A stretch of 46,834 nt of DNA from Ktedonobacteria bacterium (GTDB lineage Bacteria > Chloroflexota > Ktedonobacteria > Ktedonobacterales > JACDGC01). The translations under genes were made by a program, and so were the position numbers. The notes below the pieces were generated by a model. That model did no database searches. It had not been told where the DNA came from and saw only the letters and a list, made by a program, of their open reading frames with translations. Location: assembly GCA_027459785.1 (NCBI GenBank), contig DAIDGU010000040.1, positions 1 to 46,834 of the forward strand, in the 5' to 3' direction. This document shows positions 33,701-42,069 of this stretch, piece by piece (the first letter of the stretch is position 1; every line of letters begins with the position of its first letter).

Positions 33701-35203
33701 ATGATCGTTGAGCGTGCATATGGTGATGTGACGATGACACCGACAGAAGCCAAGGTGATCCTGGTCGCCGCGCGGGCGCGGCGGCTGCGCCTGGCATGGA
33801 GCATGGCCGTGGTGCTGGGCGGGGTGGCGCTGTTGGGCCTGGCCGTCGTGCTGGTGCAGTTGATTGGCGGCAGCGTGAGCGCGCATCGCTGGCCGGCGGG
33901 GAGCGATCCGGCCTGGATGGTCCTGGCGATCCTCGCTATCACTGGCGCTTGCTGTGGCGGCGCGTTCGCTGCCGCGCGGCGCGAACGGGCGAACCTGGCG
34001 GCGACGGGCGTGCTGCTGGCCGTGGCGCTCGGTTCCAGCGGCTATCTATACCTCAGCAATCACGGGCAAATGCTGGGCGTGCAGACCTTCCTGGGCTTGC
34101 TGGGGCTATTCGTGCTGCTGGTTGCCGTGGGCTACCTGGGCAACGGTGCGGCGGTCATCGGCACGACCGCCGGCCTGAACATCGTCGCCTGGCTGACGCT
34201 GGCACTCGGCATCCCCTTTCCCGTCAGCAGCGCGGCCCTCGCCGCCGCCGAGCATGCCCCGCTGGCCGGCATCGCGGCGCTGGTGCTAGATCAAGCGACG
34301 GCGTTCGCCTGCATTCCGGCGGTGATTTTGCTGCAATGGGCGGTGGCCGTGGTGCTGCTGGTTGGCGGCGAGAATCAGCGCCAGCTTCTCCGCGAACTCC
34401 GCACGGCCCAGGTGGCGGGGATGCGCGCCCAACGGCTGGCGGACCTGAAAGACCAATTCATCATCGCGGGCAACACCGATCTGCACGCGCCGCTACAGGA
34501 CATGCAGGCAGCCCTCGCCGCGCTGCACAGCCAGGGCAACGCCCTGACGCCGGTGCGGCGCGCGGAACTGGTCGCGCACGCGCACGACATCGGCCAGCGC
34601 ATCGCCCAGCACGTGGCGGCACTGCCGGATGTGACGTGGATCGAGCAGGCCGCGCCAGACTTCGCGCCGGCGCTGGTGCTGGTGCGCCCCGTTGTGCTGG
34701 CTGCCGTCGCGCAGGTGGAAGAGGCGACCTATAGTGACGCGCGCCGTGAACTGCGCATCGCCGTGCCGCCCGATCTGGCGATCTGGGGCGACGCCGCGCG
34801 CTTGCAGCAGATCTTGACCAACGTACTCACGAACGCGACCAAGTACACCCCGCCGGAGACGCCCATCGAGATCGGCGCGCTGCCCATCGACGAGCTGCAC
34901 ACGCCGCCAGGCCAGCCGCACGCGCTGGCCATGTCGCAGTCCCAGATTGCGATCACCGTGCGCGACTTCGGGCCGGGCATTCCCCCCGACCAGGCACCGC
35001 TGCTCTTCCAGCGTTTCGCGCGCCTGCCCCGCGAACTGGCCACGTCGATCAGTGGCTACGGGCTGGGGCTGTATTTCTGCCGCGTGTATGCGGAAGCGAT
35101 GGGCGGGCGCATCTGGCTCGAAAGCAGCGGCGTCGCAGGCGCGGGGACGGTGATCCACCTGCGCCTGCCCGTGCCGCCACATCGCCAGAACGGGGCGGTC
35201 TGA
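33701..35203 (+). CDS. Membrane histidine-kinase-like protein lacking the phosphoacceptor His
   Basis: About 500 residues: five to six membrane helices (about 28-225) then a cytoplasmic kinase core. The dimerisation segment reads LADLKDQFIIAGNTDLHAPL. It aligns with the usual LxxxKDEFISxxSHELRTPL, but the His is Thr (T259) and a His stands where Arg normally is (H262). The ATPase domain looks intact: N-box NVLTNATKYTP, G1 DFGPGIP, F-box LFQRFARLP and G2 GYGLGLYFCR. It may be a pseudokinase, may use H262, or may act through ATP binding alone. No response regulator is adjacent. ATG 33701 has AGGGG upstream. Its stop abuts the convergent oxidase stop with no gap. Confidence 0.8.
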   Translation: MIVERAYGDVTMTPTEAKVILVAARARRLRLAWSMAVVLGGVALLGLAVVLVQLIGGSVSAHRWPAGSDPAWMVLAILAITGACCGGAFAAARRERANLAATGVLLAVALGSSGYLYLSNHGQMLGVQTFLGLLGLFVLLVAVGYLGNGAAVIGTTAGLNIVAWLTLALGIPFPVSSAALAAAEHAPLAGIAALVLDQATAFACIPAVILLQWAVAVVLLVGGENQRQLLRELRTAQVAGMRAQRLADLKDQFIIAGNTDLHAPLQDMQAALAALHSQGNALTPVRRAELVAHAHDIGQRIAQHVAALPDVTWIEQAAPDFAPALVLVRPVVLAAVAQVEEATYSDARRELRIAVPPDLAIWGDAARLQQILTNVLTNATKYTPPETPIEIGALPIDELHTPPGQPHALAMSQSQIAITVRDFGPGIPPDQAPLLFQRFARLPRELATSISGYGLGLYFCRVYAEAMGGRIWLESSGVAGAGTVIHLRLPVPPHRQNGAV

Positions 35204-36181
35204 TTACGCCGCGATCTGTTGGACCATGCGGGCGATTTCCGCCGCACAGCCCCAGGAGAGCGTGACGCCCGCGCCGCCGTGGCCGTAATTGTGCAGCAGG
35301 TGTCGGTCGGGCGCGACGCGCTCATATGCCACGCGCACGCCGCCGGTGCGCGCCGGGCGCAGCCCACAGGCGACGTTCAGGATGTCCTGGGAACTGATCG
35401 GCCCCAGCGCGGGTGCGAACTGCTGGCAGCGCGCGAGGATCGATGTCGTCTGCTCCGGCACGATGGCCCGGTGTTCGTCGCGTTCCGTTGATATACCGCC
35501 CAGCACGATATCGTGAATGCGCGGGATGACGTAAACCAGGCCGAGCGAGCCATTATCCGCGCTCAGCGCGCGGCGGAAGCCGGTGGGACGGATGCGCACA
35601 ACCTGCCCGCGCACAGCATAGACGGCGGCATCCTGCGCGAGTTCCCGCGCGCCCAACCCCGCGCAATTCACGACGACCGGCGCAACGGCGAAGGCTTCGG
35701 CGAAGTCGCGGATCGTCCGCTCGCCCTCGATCACGCCGCCCTCGGCCTGGAAGGTTGCCAGCAGGTACGGCAGATAGATCGACATGTCGATGACCGGCGC
35801 ATCGAAACAATAGCCGTCGGCGAAGCCGGCGGGCAGCTCAGCAGGATCGGCGCGGCGAAAGTTGGTGACTTCGGTGCGCCAAGCTGGCAGTTCGTCGTCG
35901 GCCAGGCGGTGTGGCACTGCTTCCAGGAAGCCGGGTTGCCAGATCACGCCGCGCGCCGGATCGGCCAGATCGGCTTGAAACTGGTCATAGGCCACGCGCC
36001 CCCACGCCTTCACTTTAGCCTCTGGCTGCACCAGATACGGATACCATAGCGCGGCGGCGACATCCGATGTGGTGTGGGGCGAGAGTTCGCGCGCCCACAG
36101 GCGCACGCGCTGCCCCGCGCGCACGAGCGTCAGCCCCGTCGCCAGGCCGCTGATCCCCCCGCCGATGACGATGATCTCCAT
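35204..36181 (-). CDS. FAD-dependent D-amino-acid oxidase family protein
   Basis: A 325-residue flavoprotein that probably oxidises a D-amino acid or glycine-type substrate to the imino acid, producing hydrogen peroxide. The dinucleotide motif is IIVIGGGISGLATGLTLVRAG (about 3-23), followed by SDVAAALWYPYLV, typical of DAO. The C-terminal motifs are RPARTGGVRVAYE and LLHNYGHGGAGVTLSWGCA, the FAD-contacting end of DAO/DASPO. The frame stays open upstream to 36973, but the family N-terminus and the opposite-strand nitroreductase fix the start at 36181. Its stop (35204-35206) immediately follows the kinase stop. Confidence 0.9.
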   Translation of the reverse strand: MEIIVIGGGISGLATGLTLVRAGQRVRLWARELSPHTTSDVAAALWYPYLVQPEAKVKAWGRVAYDQFQADLADPARGVIWQPGFLEAVPHRLADDELPAWRTEVTNFRRADPAELPAGFADGYCFDAPVIDMSIYLPYLLATFQAEGGVIEGERTIRDFAEAFAVAPVVVNCAGLGARELAQDAAVYAVRGQVVRIRPTGFRRALSADNGSLGLVYVIPRIHDIVLGGISTERDEHRAIVPEQTTSILARCQQFAPALGPISSQDILNVACGLRPARTGGVRVAYERVAPDRHLLHNYGHGGAGVTLSWGCAAEIARMVQQIAA

Positions 36182-36349
36182 AACCTGCCCATCCTTTACT
36201 CCTAGTACGCTGCCTAACCTGGTTGTACCACAAACTGACGGCCAGCGGATCGCACAGGGCTGAGTACGGCAGATGCTGCGGCAGGCAAGGAGGCGGATGC
36301 TATGGTTAAAGAGTACCGTAAAATCATATCCACGAAAGGGACAAACAAG

Positions 36350-36856
36350 ATGGATGTGTTCGAGGCGATCCGCACGGTGCTGGCCGTGCGCCAATACAAG
36401 GCTGATCCGGTGCCAGAGGAGATTGTACACCAGATCGTGGAGGCGGGACGGCTGACGGCCAGCAGCATCAACGGCCAGCCGTGGCACTTCATCGTCGTGC
36501 AAGATCACGCGACGTTGCAACAATTGGGTAGCCTGGCGCGCTCCGGGCCATATATCGCGCAAGCGCCCCTCGCCATCGTTGTCACGATCACAGCATCGCC
36601 ATATGGTGTGTCGGACGCCAGCCGGGCGATTCAGTCGATGGTGCTGACAGCCTGGGCAGCAGGGGTCGGCTCCAATTGGGTCGGTTTCAATAATCTGGCT
36701 GCGGTGAAGCCGCTGTTGGGTATCCCCGACGAGATCACCGTGCTGGCGATCGTGCCGTTCGGCTATCCCGTCGCGCAGATCGGGCAGGGCAAGAAGCAGC
36801 GTAAGCCGCTGGGCGAGGTGGCCTCGCGCGAACGCTTCGGCCAGCCCTACGAGTAG
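36350..36856 (+). CDS. Nitroreductase-family protein
   Basis: A short (168 residue) FMN-dependent oxidoreductase of the nitroreductase superfamily. Motifs are VRQYKADPVPEEIVHQIVEAGRLTASSINGQPWHFIVVQD (FMN-binding N-terminal part), AIQSMVLTAWAAGVGSNWVGF and LGIPDEITVLAIVPFGYP. Family members reduce nitro compounds, quinones or flavins with NAD(P)H as homodimers. ATG 36350 (DVFEAIRTVLAVRQY) is the normal family start and has AAAGGGA about 10 nt ahead; the 36302 start adds a basic leader. Divergent from the oxidase gene. Confidence 0.88.
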   Translation: MDVFEAIRTVLAVRQYKADPVPEEIVHQIVEAGRLTASSINGQPWHFIVVQDHATLQQLGSLARSGPYIAQAPLAIVVTITASPYGVSDASRAIQSMVLTAWAAGVGSNWVGFNNLAAVKPLLGIPDEITVLAIVPFGYPVAQIGQGKKQRKPLGEVASRERFGQPYE

Positions 36857-37008
36857 GCTGGGCATCCGCTTGCCAGAATAATCAGGTAGCCAAAGGTCCA
36901 CTGGTGACGGAGAGCGTACAGGGACCAGCGGCGGCAGTCGGTGGCCGCCTCGGTGCTGGGACCGTCCGGCCACAAAATCCCTGACGCGAGGGGGGATTGT
37001 TATATCCC

Positions 37009-37064
37009 TTGCGGGGAAAGACGGTGGTCAGCGGGACCGGACAGACATTCCTGTCTGTCCTCCG
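37009..37064. repeat. Extended hairpin repeat (family A), full module
   Basis: TTGCGGGGAAAGAC (37009-37022) and GGTGGTCAGCGGGACC lead into the hairpin GGACAGAC-ATTCCT-GTCTGTCC (37039-37060). The same flank precedes the copies at 46462 and, reversed, 13441-13500. A second palindrome, CGGGTAAT/ATTACCCG (37063-37070, 37077-37084), follows directly. Confidence 0.85.
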
Positions 37065-37125
37065 GGTAATAGCGTAATTACCCGAAAGGAGTATTAGGCA
37101 CCACTGGCGTCTACCATTTGCTGAG

Positions 37126-37168
37126 AAAAGCGGTCTCCTGGGGGAGCATCGTCCGCCCAGGAGACCGC
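37126..37168 (-). terminator. Strong intrinsic terminator of the FtsX-type permease
   Basis: Perfect 13-bp arms GCGGTCTCCTGGG (37130-37142) and CCCAGGAGACCGC (37156-37168). On the minus strand the stem is followed by TTTTCTC, giving a classical rho-independent terminator 29 nt past the permease stop. Confidence 0.9.
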
Positions 37169-37196
37169 AAAGTTTAATTAGCGTCGGATATATCGT

Positions 37197-39914
37197 TTAC
37201 TCGTAGCGCAGGACTTCCAGCGGGCGCACGCGCACCGCGTTCCAGGCGACGAGCGCGGCGACCAGCATGCAGACCGCCGCCGCCCCCAGCACCACGCTCA
37301 GCACCAGGGCCGGCGCGATGGTGAAGCTCAGGCCGAAGGTCAGCTTGCCCAGGAGGCTCGCCGCTACCACCGCCAGGACCATCGCCAACAGGCCACCGGT
37401 GAAGCCGACGATGCCGTTCTCGATCAGCACCTCGCCCAGGATCGTGCGGCTGGTGTGGCCGAAGGATTTCAAGATGCCCAGTTCGCGGCGGCGTTCCAGC
37501 ATCGCCAGGGTGACGGTGTTGGCGATGATGATCACGCCGGCCAGCAGCGCCAGCGACGCGATAGCTTCCAGCACCAGGATCAGGTTGTTCAGCAGGCTGT
37601 CGATCTGGCCGACCACATCTGCCAGGGTCATGACTTCGGCGTCGGGGATGGCGCGGCGCAGTTGGGCCACGTCGGCGTTGCTGTGCGCGCTGTCGATGTG
37701 CAGCCCGTAGATATATTGCGGGTGGTTGGCAGTGAGCGTCTGTGCGATGCCTGTGTCGCCCAGGATGCCACCGAAGATCGGCACCGTTGGCGCGGCAGTG
37801 AAGAAGCCTACGACCGTCACCGTGACGGTCTGCTTGCCGAGTTGGCTTTGCAGGGTGAGCGTGTCGCCCAACTTCAGGCCCATCGGCCCGCTCTGCGTGC
37901 GATTCGAGAGTACCACGTTCGTTGTGCCGGTATCGCTCGCGTTCAGCAACCGCCCTTGCACGACCTGGATGTTCCGGGCGTCAATCGTTTGCCCGCCAGC
38001 GAGATCGTAGCCCTCGACGCCGTTAATGAAGTTCAGCAGTTCATCGACCGGGTAGTTTTGTTGCTTCGCCTTCTGCACGATCTGCGCGAAGGGGACGCCG
38101 TTGACCGCTGTCGGGATGTCGTTAGCGAAGCTGGTGCTGGCGGCATCCGTGACGCCCGGCAGGCTGTTGATCTGCTGCTGCACGGCGGCGTGGTCGCTTG
38201 CATTCGCCAGGATGACCGTGTTGGCGGCGGTATTGCTGGCGGTGGCCACGCTGAGCTGGCCCTCGATGTCTTGCCCCAGCACCAGCACCAGGCCGATGGC
38301 GAAGACGCCGATGAAGAGCGCCGTCAGCGTTGTCACCGTGCGCGCCCGCTGGCGACCGATGTTCCGCAGCGCCATCTTCAAGTTCGTCTTGGCGGTGCGC
38401 GGCAGCAGCACGACCACGAAGCCCAGGATTGCCAGACCCAGGAAGAGGATGCCGAAGGCCGGCACCAGCGCCAGCACGCCCAGCGCGGCGACCGTCGCCA
38501 GCAGCGTCAGCGCCACATACCACCAGCGATAGCTATCCAGGACGGGCAGTTTGCTGATCAACCAGACCAGCGCGGTGAAGATCACGGCCAACACGACCAG
38601 GAATGCGCCGGTGCCAGCGACAACACCCAGCGTCACCGCGACATTTTGCACGATGCTCAGCGCCAGCCCAGCGAAAAGGACGGTCAGCAGCAGCGCCAGC
38701 GCCAGCGTGGTGAAGACGCTCCCCGCGCCCTGGCCTTCGGGCAACTCGCGCAGGACGGCTTGCGGGCGCACCTGGCTGGCCTGGACGATGGGCATCAGGC
38801 CGAAGACCAGCGCCGTGACGAAGCCGACCGCGACGCCGGAGGCGACCGTCAGCGGATCGATCTGGCTGGGCAGGCTGATGGCGAACGCGTTTTCCACCAG
38901 GCCGCGCACCACCAGGGCCACACCCACGCCGACGCCCGCGCCGATGATGCCGCCGATGAGGCCCAGCAGGCCGGTCTCGACGCCGAAGAGTGCGTACAGG
39001 TCGCGCCGCAGGTAGCCGGCGGTTTTGAGCATGGCGATCTCGGTGCGCCGCCGACGCAGCGCCACCTGCATCGTGTTGACGATACCCACGCCGCCGATCA
39101 GTAGCGCCAGCAACCCGACGATCTGCAAGAAGTAGCGGATGGTCTGCACGCTACTCTGCTGGCTCTGCAAGGCACCCTGCGCCGTCTGCACCGTTGCCAG
39201 GGCGAAGTGGTTGGCGATCTGCGTTGATGCGCTTGTCGCATTAGCCGTCGTGTGGCCCGGCACGTCCGCATAGACGTTGCTATACGTCACCGGATCGTGA
39301 CTGGGCGCGGGCAGCGCGGCATAGGCGGTGGTGGCCATGACGATCTGGCTGCGCTGGAAGAGGCCGCCGGTGGCGATGATGCCCCCGACCGTGACATCCG
39401 CCGCGCGCCCGTCGCGTGCCGCGAAGTGGATCGTGTCGCCGACGCTGGCGTGCAACGCGCTGGCTACATCGCTCGTCAGCACAACCGTATTGCCCGCGAC
39501 GATGTGGTTGAGGCTGCCGCCGCTGGGGCTGGTGAAGGTCGGTGGGCCGGCCAGCGGGAACTGCGCCGGATCGACGGCATCCAGCGTGGCGGTGGTGATG
39601 GTGGTGCCGTCATGCACCTGCACCTGCGCCGTCGCCTCCGCTGTGTAGGCCGTCAGCGTGCCGTTTTGCACCAATTGATCGAAGTAGGCCAGGTCGCTCT
39701 GCTGCAAGGGCGCGATGGTGGAAGTGATGCTGAGGTCGCCCCCGTTGTTGGCAACGACATTGCCGGTGATGCTCGCGTTGACCATGTTGCCGACGAGTTG
39801 CAGGGCGACGATAGCCAGCACGCCGACCGCCACGCAGAAGATCGCCAGCATCGTGCGCTGGCCGCCGCGCCACAACGAGCGCGTGGCATAATTCCAGTAA
39901 AATCCCAGGTTCAT
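37197..39914 (-). CDS. FtsX/MacB-type ABC transporter permease, large two-module form
   Basis: A 905-residue membrane protein with two FtsX modules. The first has an N-terminal helix (TMLAIFCVAVGVLAIVALQLVGNMV), a large outer domain (about 50-240) and three helices (about 265-390). A cluster of extra helices follows (about 400-500), then the second module (about 515-905) with its own outer domain and final helices. This resembles the YbbP/LolC-MacB group, which moves lipids, lipoproteins or peptides rather than importing nutrients. ATG 39914 (NLGFYWNYATRSLWRGGQRT) has GAGGAG about 8 nt upstream; the longer frame from 40010 runs through the repeat. It follows its ATPase gene. Confidence 0.88.
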   Translation of the reverse strand: MNLGFYWNYATRSLWRGGQRTMLAIFCVAVGVLAIVALQLVGNMVNASITGNVVANNGGDLSITSTIAPLQQSDLAYFDQLVQNGTLTAYTAEATAQVQVHDGTTITTATLDAVDPAQFPLAGPPTFTSPSGGSLNHIVAGNTVVLTSDVASALHASVGDTIHFAARDGRAADVTVGGIIATGGLFQRSQIVMATTAYAALPAPSHDPVTYSNVYADVPGHTTANATSASTQIANHFALATVQTAQGALQSQQSSVQTIRYFLQIVGLLALLIGGVGIVNTMQVALRRRRTEIAMLKTAGYLRRDLYALFGVETGLLGLIGGIIGAGVGVGVALVVRGLVENAFAISLPSQIDPLTVASGVAVGFVTALVFGLMPIVQASQVRPQAVLRELPEGQGAGSVFTTLALALLLTVLFAGLALSIVQNVAVTLGVVAGTGAFLVVLAVIFTALVWLISKLPVLDSYRWWYVALTLLATVAALGVLALVPAFGILFLGLAILGFVVVLLPRTAKTNLKMALRNIGRQRARTVTTLTALFIGVFAIGLVLVLGQDIEGQLSVATASNTAANTVILANASDHAAVQQQINSLPGVTDAASTSFANDIPTAVNGVPFAQIVQKAKQQNYPVDELLNFINGVEGYDLAGGQTIDARNIQVVQGRLLNASDTGTTNVVLSNRTQSGPMGLKLGDTLTLQSQLGKQTVTVTVVGFFTAAPTVPIFGGILGDTGIAQTLTANHPQYIYGLHIDSAHSNADVAQLRRAIPDAEVMTLADVVGQIDSLLNNLILVLEAIASLALLAGVIIIANTVTLAMLERRRELGILKSFGHTSRTILGEVLIENGIVGFTGGLLAMVLAVVAASLLGKLTFGLSFTIAPALVLSVVLGAAAVCMLVAALVAWNAVRVRPLEVLRYE

Positions 39915-39952
39915 GGCATGACTCCTCTTGATAAATGAACTTGAACGAAAGT

Positions 39953-40061
39953 CGAACACGAAAGCCATGAAATCCCACGAAACACACGAAATCTGGTTCA
40001 AAAATCGCACCTTTCCTGCGTTTTCTGGTTTTCGTGGTCGTTTTCGTGGCTTTCGTGTTCG
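39953..40061. repeat. Long inverted repeat between the ABC ATPase and permease genes (CACGAA family)
   Basis: The left arm CGAACACGAAAGCCATGAAA (39953-39972) pairs at 19 of 20 positions with the right arm (40042-40061), with further CACGAAA/TTTCGTG echoes between. In mRNA this forms a stable stem between the two cistrons. The right arm is an exact reverse copy of 21326-21345. Confidence 0.85.
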
Positions 40062-40070
40062 CAGATATCT

Positions 40071-40787
40071 TTACTCGGCGATCCGGCCATCGACGATGCG
40101 GATGGCGCGGTCGGCGGCGGCGGCAACGTTAGGGTCGTGGGTGGCGATGACGAAGGTCGTGCCGGTCTGGCGTTGCAAGTCGCGGATCATGTTGAGGACG
40201 TTGTCACCATTCTGCTTGTCCAGGTTGCCGGTCGGTTCGTCCATGATGACGATGGCGGGATGGGTGACGAGGGCGCGGGCGACGGCCACGCGCTGCTGCT
40301 CGCCGCCGGAAAGCTGGTTCGGGCGATTCTTGAGCCGGTGGCTCAGGCCCACCAGCGCCAACATCTCGCGCGCCTGCTGCGCCGTGCTGCCGGGGTGCTT
40401 GCCGACGTAGAGGGGGATCTCGACGTTCTCTTGCGCGGTCAAGGTCGGGATGAGGTTGAACGCCTGGAAGACCATACCGATCTTCTGGTTGCGCACGGCG
40501 GCGAGTTGGCCCTCGCGCATGCGCGTGATGTCGGTGCCGTCCACCAGCACCTGGCCGGTAGTGGGGATGTCCAGGCCGGCGATGATGCCGAGCAGGGTCG
40601 ATTTGCCCGAACCCGACGGGCCGACGATGGCGACGAACTCACCATGCTCGATGCGTAACGTGATGCCTTTCAGGATCTCGATGCGCGTGCGGCCCAGCGG
40701 CAACGATTTGTGTACGTCGATGGCGGCGAGCGCGGCGACGGTGGTGGGCGGCGTCATGGCGATGGGGTCAAGCATTGGTGTAGTCAT
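40071..40787 (-). CDS. ABC transporter ATP-binding protein, LolD/MacB-type
   Basis: This is the ATPase partner of the FtsX-type permease. Motifs are Walker A GPSGSGKST (56-64), signature LSGGEQQR (159-166), Walker B IVIMDEPTGNLD (179-190) and switch His in ATHD. FQAFNLIPTLTAQENVEIPL is characteristic of the LolD/MacB/FtsE-like group. ATG 40787 has GAGAGGA about 10 nt upstream; the in-frame start at 40880 adds an implausible basic leader. The permease follows after 156 nt holding the inverted repeat. No membrane-fusion protein is adjacent. Confidence 0.93.
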   Translation of the reverse strand: MTTPMLDPIAMTPPTTVAALAAIDVHKSLPLGRTRIEILKGITLRIEHGEFVAIVGPSGSGKSTLLGIIAGLDIPTTGQVLVDGTDITRMREGQLAAVRNQKIGMVFQAFNLIPTLTAQENVEIPLYVGKHPGSTAQQAREMLALVGLSHRLKNRPNQLSGGEQQRVAVARALVTHPAIVIMDEPTGNLDKQNGDNVLNMIRDLQRQTGTTFVIATHDPNVAAAADRAIRIVDGRIAE

Positions 40788-41083
40788 CTCGTGTGGTCCT
40801 CTCCCGATGGTGTTATCTGGACGTTCAGTGCGTTCGCGTTTGTCTGATATGAGTATGCGGCAGAAGCAGCGATTTGCCATCGGGCTGCGGACGGAAAAGC
40901 GATCCGTCTAGAGGCGGATTGATTCGGCGGGGGAGGAGATAAGGACGGGACCACGGAGGTCACGGAGCGTACCAGGGAAGTCACGGAAAGGACGAGATGA
41001 AATGCGGGGGCGAGGGGCGCGATGAATCACGCCCTTACAATCGCATTCATGCAATGATCGGGAGGCAAGTTGTTCTTTTCAGT
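40788..41083. other. Intergenic stretch with degenerate repeats
   Basis: Short tandem-like echoes of ACGGAGGTCACGGAG and GTCACGGAAAGG lie at about 40952-40992. A GGGCGCGATGAATCACGCCCTTACAA block (about 41015-41041, GGGCG/CGCCC stem) resembles the composite repeats at 21326 and 23358 in order and style. No gene is supported. Confidence 0.5.
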
Positions 41084-41917
41084 TCAATACGCCAAGCAAT
41101 GATTACATGTTTGAATCTTTCCACCATGTCGAATCCAAACACCAGCGTTTTCGACACGTGTCCGTGATGTACCAACTATCTTGGGAACAGTGGTTCCTCC
41201 GCTATTTGCTGCTAGTGTACTACAGTTTGCATGATGTAATTTACAATCTGTATCCCGTAGATTACACACAAACCCATTTTGTAAATGTGCTTCTCGCCAG
41301 TCTTGAAAAGCAGCATCATCATGAACAATTAACCAGGCATTGTCACCCAAGGACGCGACGATGCTCAATCGTGGATCGGTTACCTGTTGGGGGGCATCTG
41401 GATTGCTATCTTCGGTAATAGCAGATGTAAAAATAGATTGCAGGATAGCAGGATCAATAATAACGCCTGCTTTCTGTATCATCTGCTGCATCTGCATTAA
41501 AATAACTTGCTGAGTACGAACAAATGCTGCGAACGCTTCGGCGAATTGTTGCTTAGCAAGCGCCAGGCGATGCGCCTCTTTTTGTGCGTCCAGATCGATA
41601 ATTGTTCCCTGAATGTAGAGTGAGCGGTTATATGGTCGTAATGCTTGCTGATCAGGCTGCAAACAATACGCCAGGCAACCGGAACAAATTTGTGTCGCCA
41701 TGAGTGCGAACATGGGTTGAGGCAACGCAAGTCCAGTAGGAATGGCAACGCCACAATAGGGAGATGTGGGGGTATTAGCCGAAGCAATATGATACGGTTT
41801 TGCTAACGATGTTTCCTCAGCAACAACTGACAAAACAATCGTATCTGAAGGACGAACAAGGATATAGCCGATGGGAGGCAGATTATCGGAAGTGGAAGCT
41901 GGTATGGGGATAACCAC
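41084..41917 (-). CDS. Unknown protein from an AT-richer segment, Cys/His-rich C-terminus
   Basis: A 277-residue protein of unrecognised family. The N-terminal part (IPASTSDNLPPIGYILVRPSDTIV) is beta-like; ICSGCLAYC at about 77-85 holds three Cys. A helical middle (KEAHRLALAKQQFAEAFAAFVRTQQVILMQMQQMIQKAG, positions about 111-150) looks like a coiled coil. The C-terminal part has FQDWREAHLQNGFVCNLRD, DCKLHHANC and QTCNHC. That end weakly recalls a small module seen elsewhere as GFV-N-R...LH-A-C...C-x-x-C, possibly metal-binding. GTG 41917 has AGGAG 9 nt upstream and follows a promoter at 41973-42002. Base composition is clearly lower in GC than neighbours, suggesting transfer. Confidence 0.65.
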   Translation of the reverse strand: MVIPIPASTSDNLPPIGYILVRPSDTIVLSVVAEETSLAKPYHIASANTPTSPYCGVAIPTGLALPQPMFALMATQICSGCLAYCLQPDQQALRPYNRSLYIQGTIIDLDAQKEAHRLALAKQQFAEAFAAFVRTQQVILMQMQQMIQKAGVIIDPAILQSIFTSAITEDSNPDAPQQVTDPRLSIVASLGDNAWLIVHDDAAFQDWREAHLQNGFVCNLRDTDCKLHHANCSTLAANSGGTTVPKIVGTSRTRVENAGVWIRHGGKIQTCNHCLAY

Positions 41918-41972
41918 AGGTGTGCGCTCCTTTCGTAAATAGGCACACTACACGTCACATCATGTATAATAT

Positions 41973-42002
41973 AGTATAAGCGACTATCTGCCGCGCTGTC
42001 AA
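41973..42002 (-). promoter_or_regulatory. Sigma-70 promoter of the AT-rich orphan gene
   Basis: On the minus strand TTGACA (42002-41997), an 18-nt spacer and TATACT (41978-41973). The predicted start near 41966 leaves a leader of about 50 nt before GTG 41917. It also shows that the 86-residue frame starting at 42063 is not the gene. Confidence 0.75.
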
Positions 42003-42069
42003 TATCACTCAATTGTTCTATAATCCCTGCATCCATCAGCCGTTCTATTTGATACGATCTCATATATTT

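Noticed and set aside
36182..36973. N-terminal extension of the D-amino-acid oxidase frame
   Set aside because: The dinucleotide-binding motif normal at the family N-terminus begins at 36181, and the extension is antisense to the nitroreductase gene.
37455..39104. 549-codon open frame on the plus strand
   Set aside because: It is antisense to the FtsX-type permease, Gln/Asp/His-rich with no recognisable domain, as expected for a GC-rich shadow frame.
41803..42063. 86-codon frame overlapping the AT-rich gene
   Set aside because: A clear promoter (41973-42002) lies inside it and would start transcription after its ATG; it has no ribosome-binding site.
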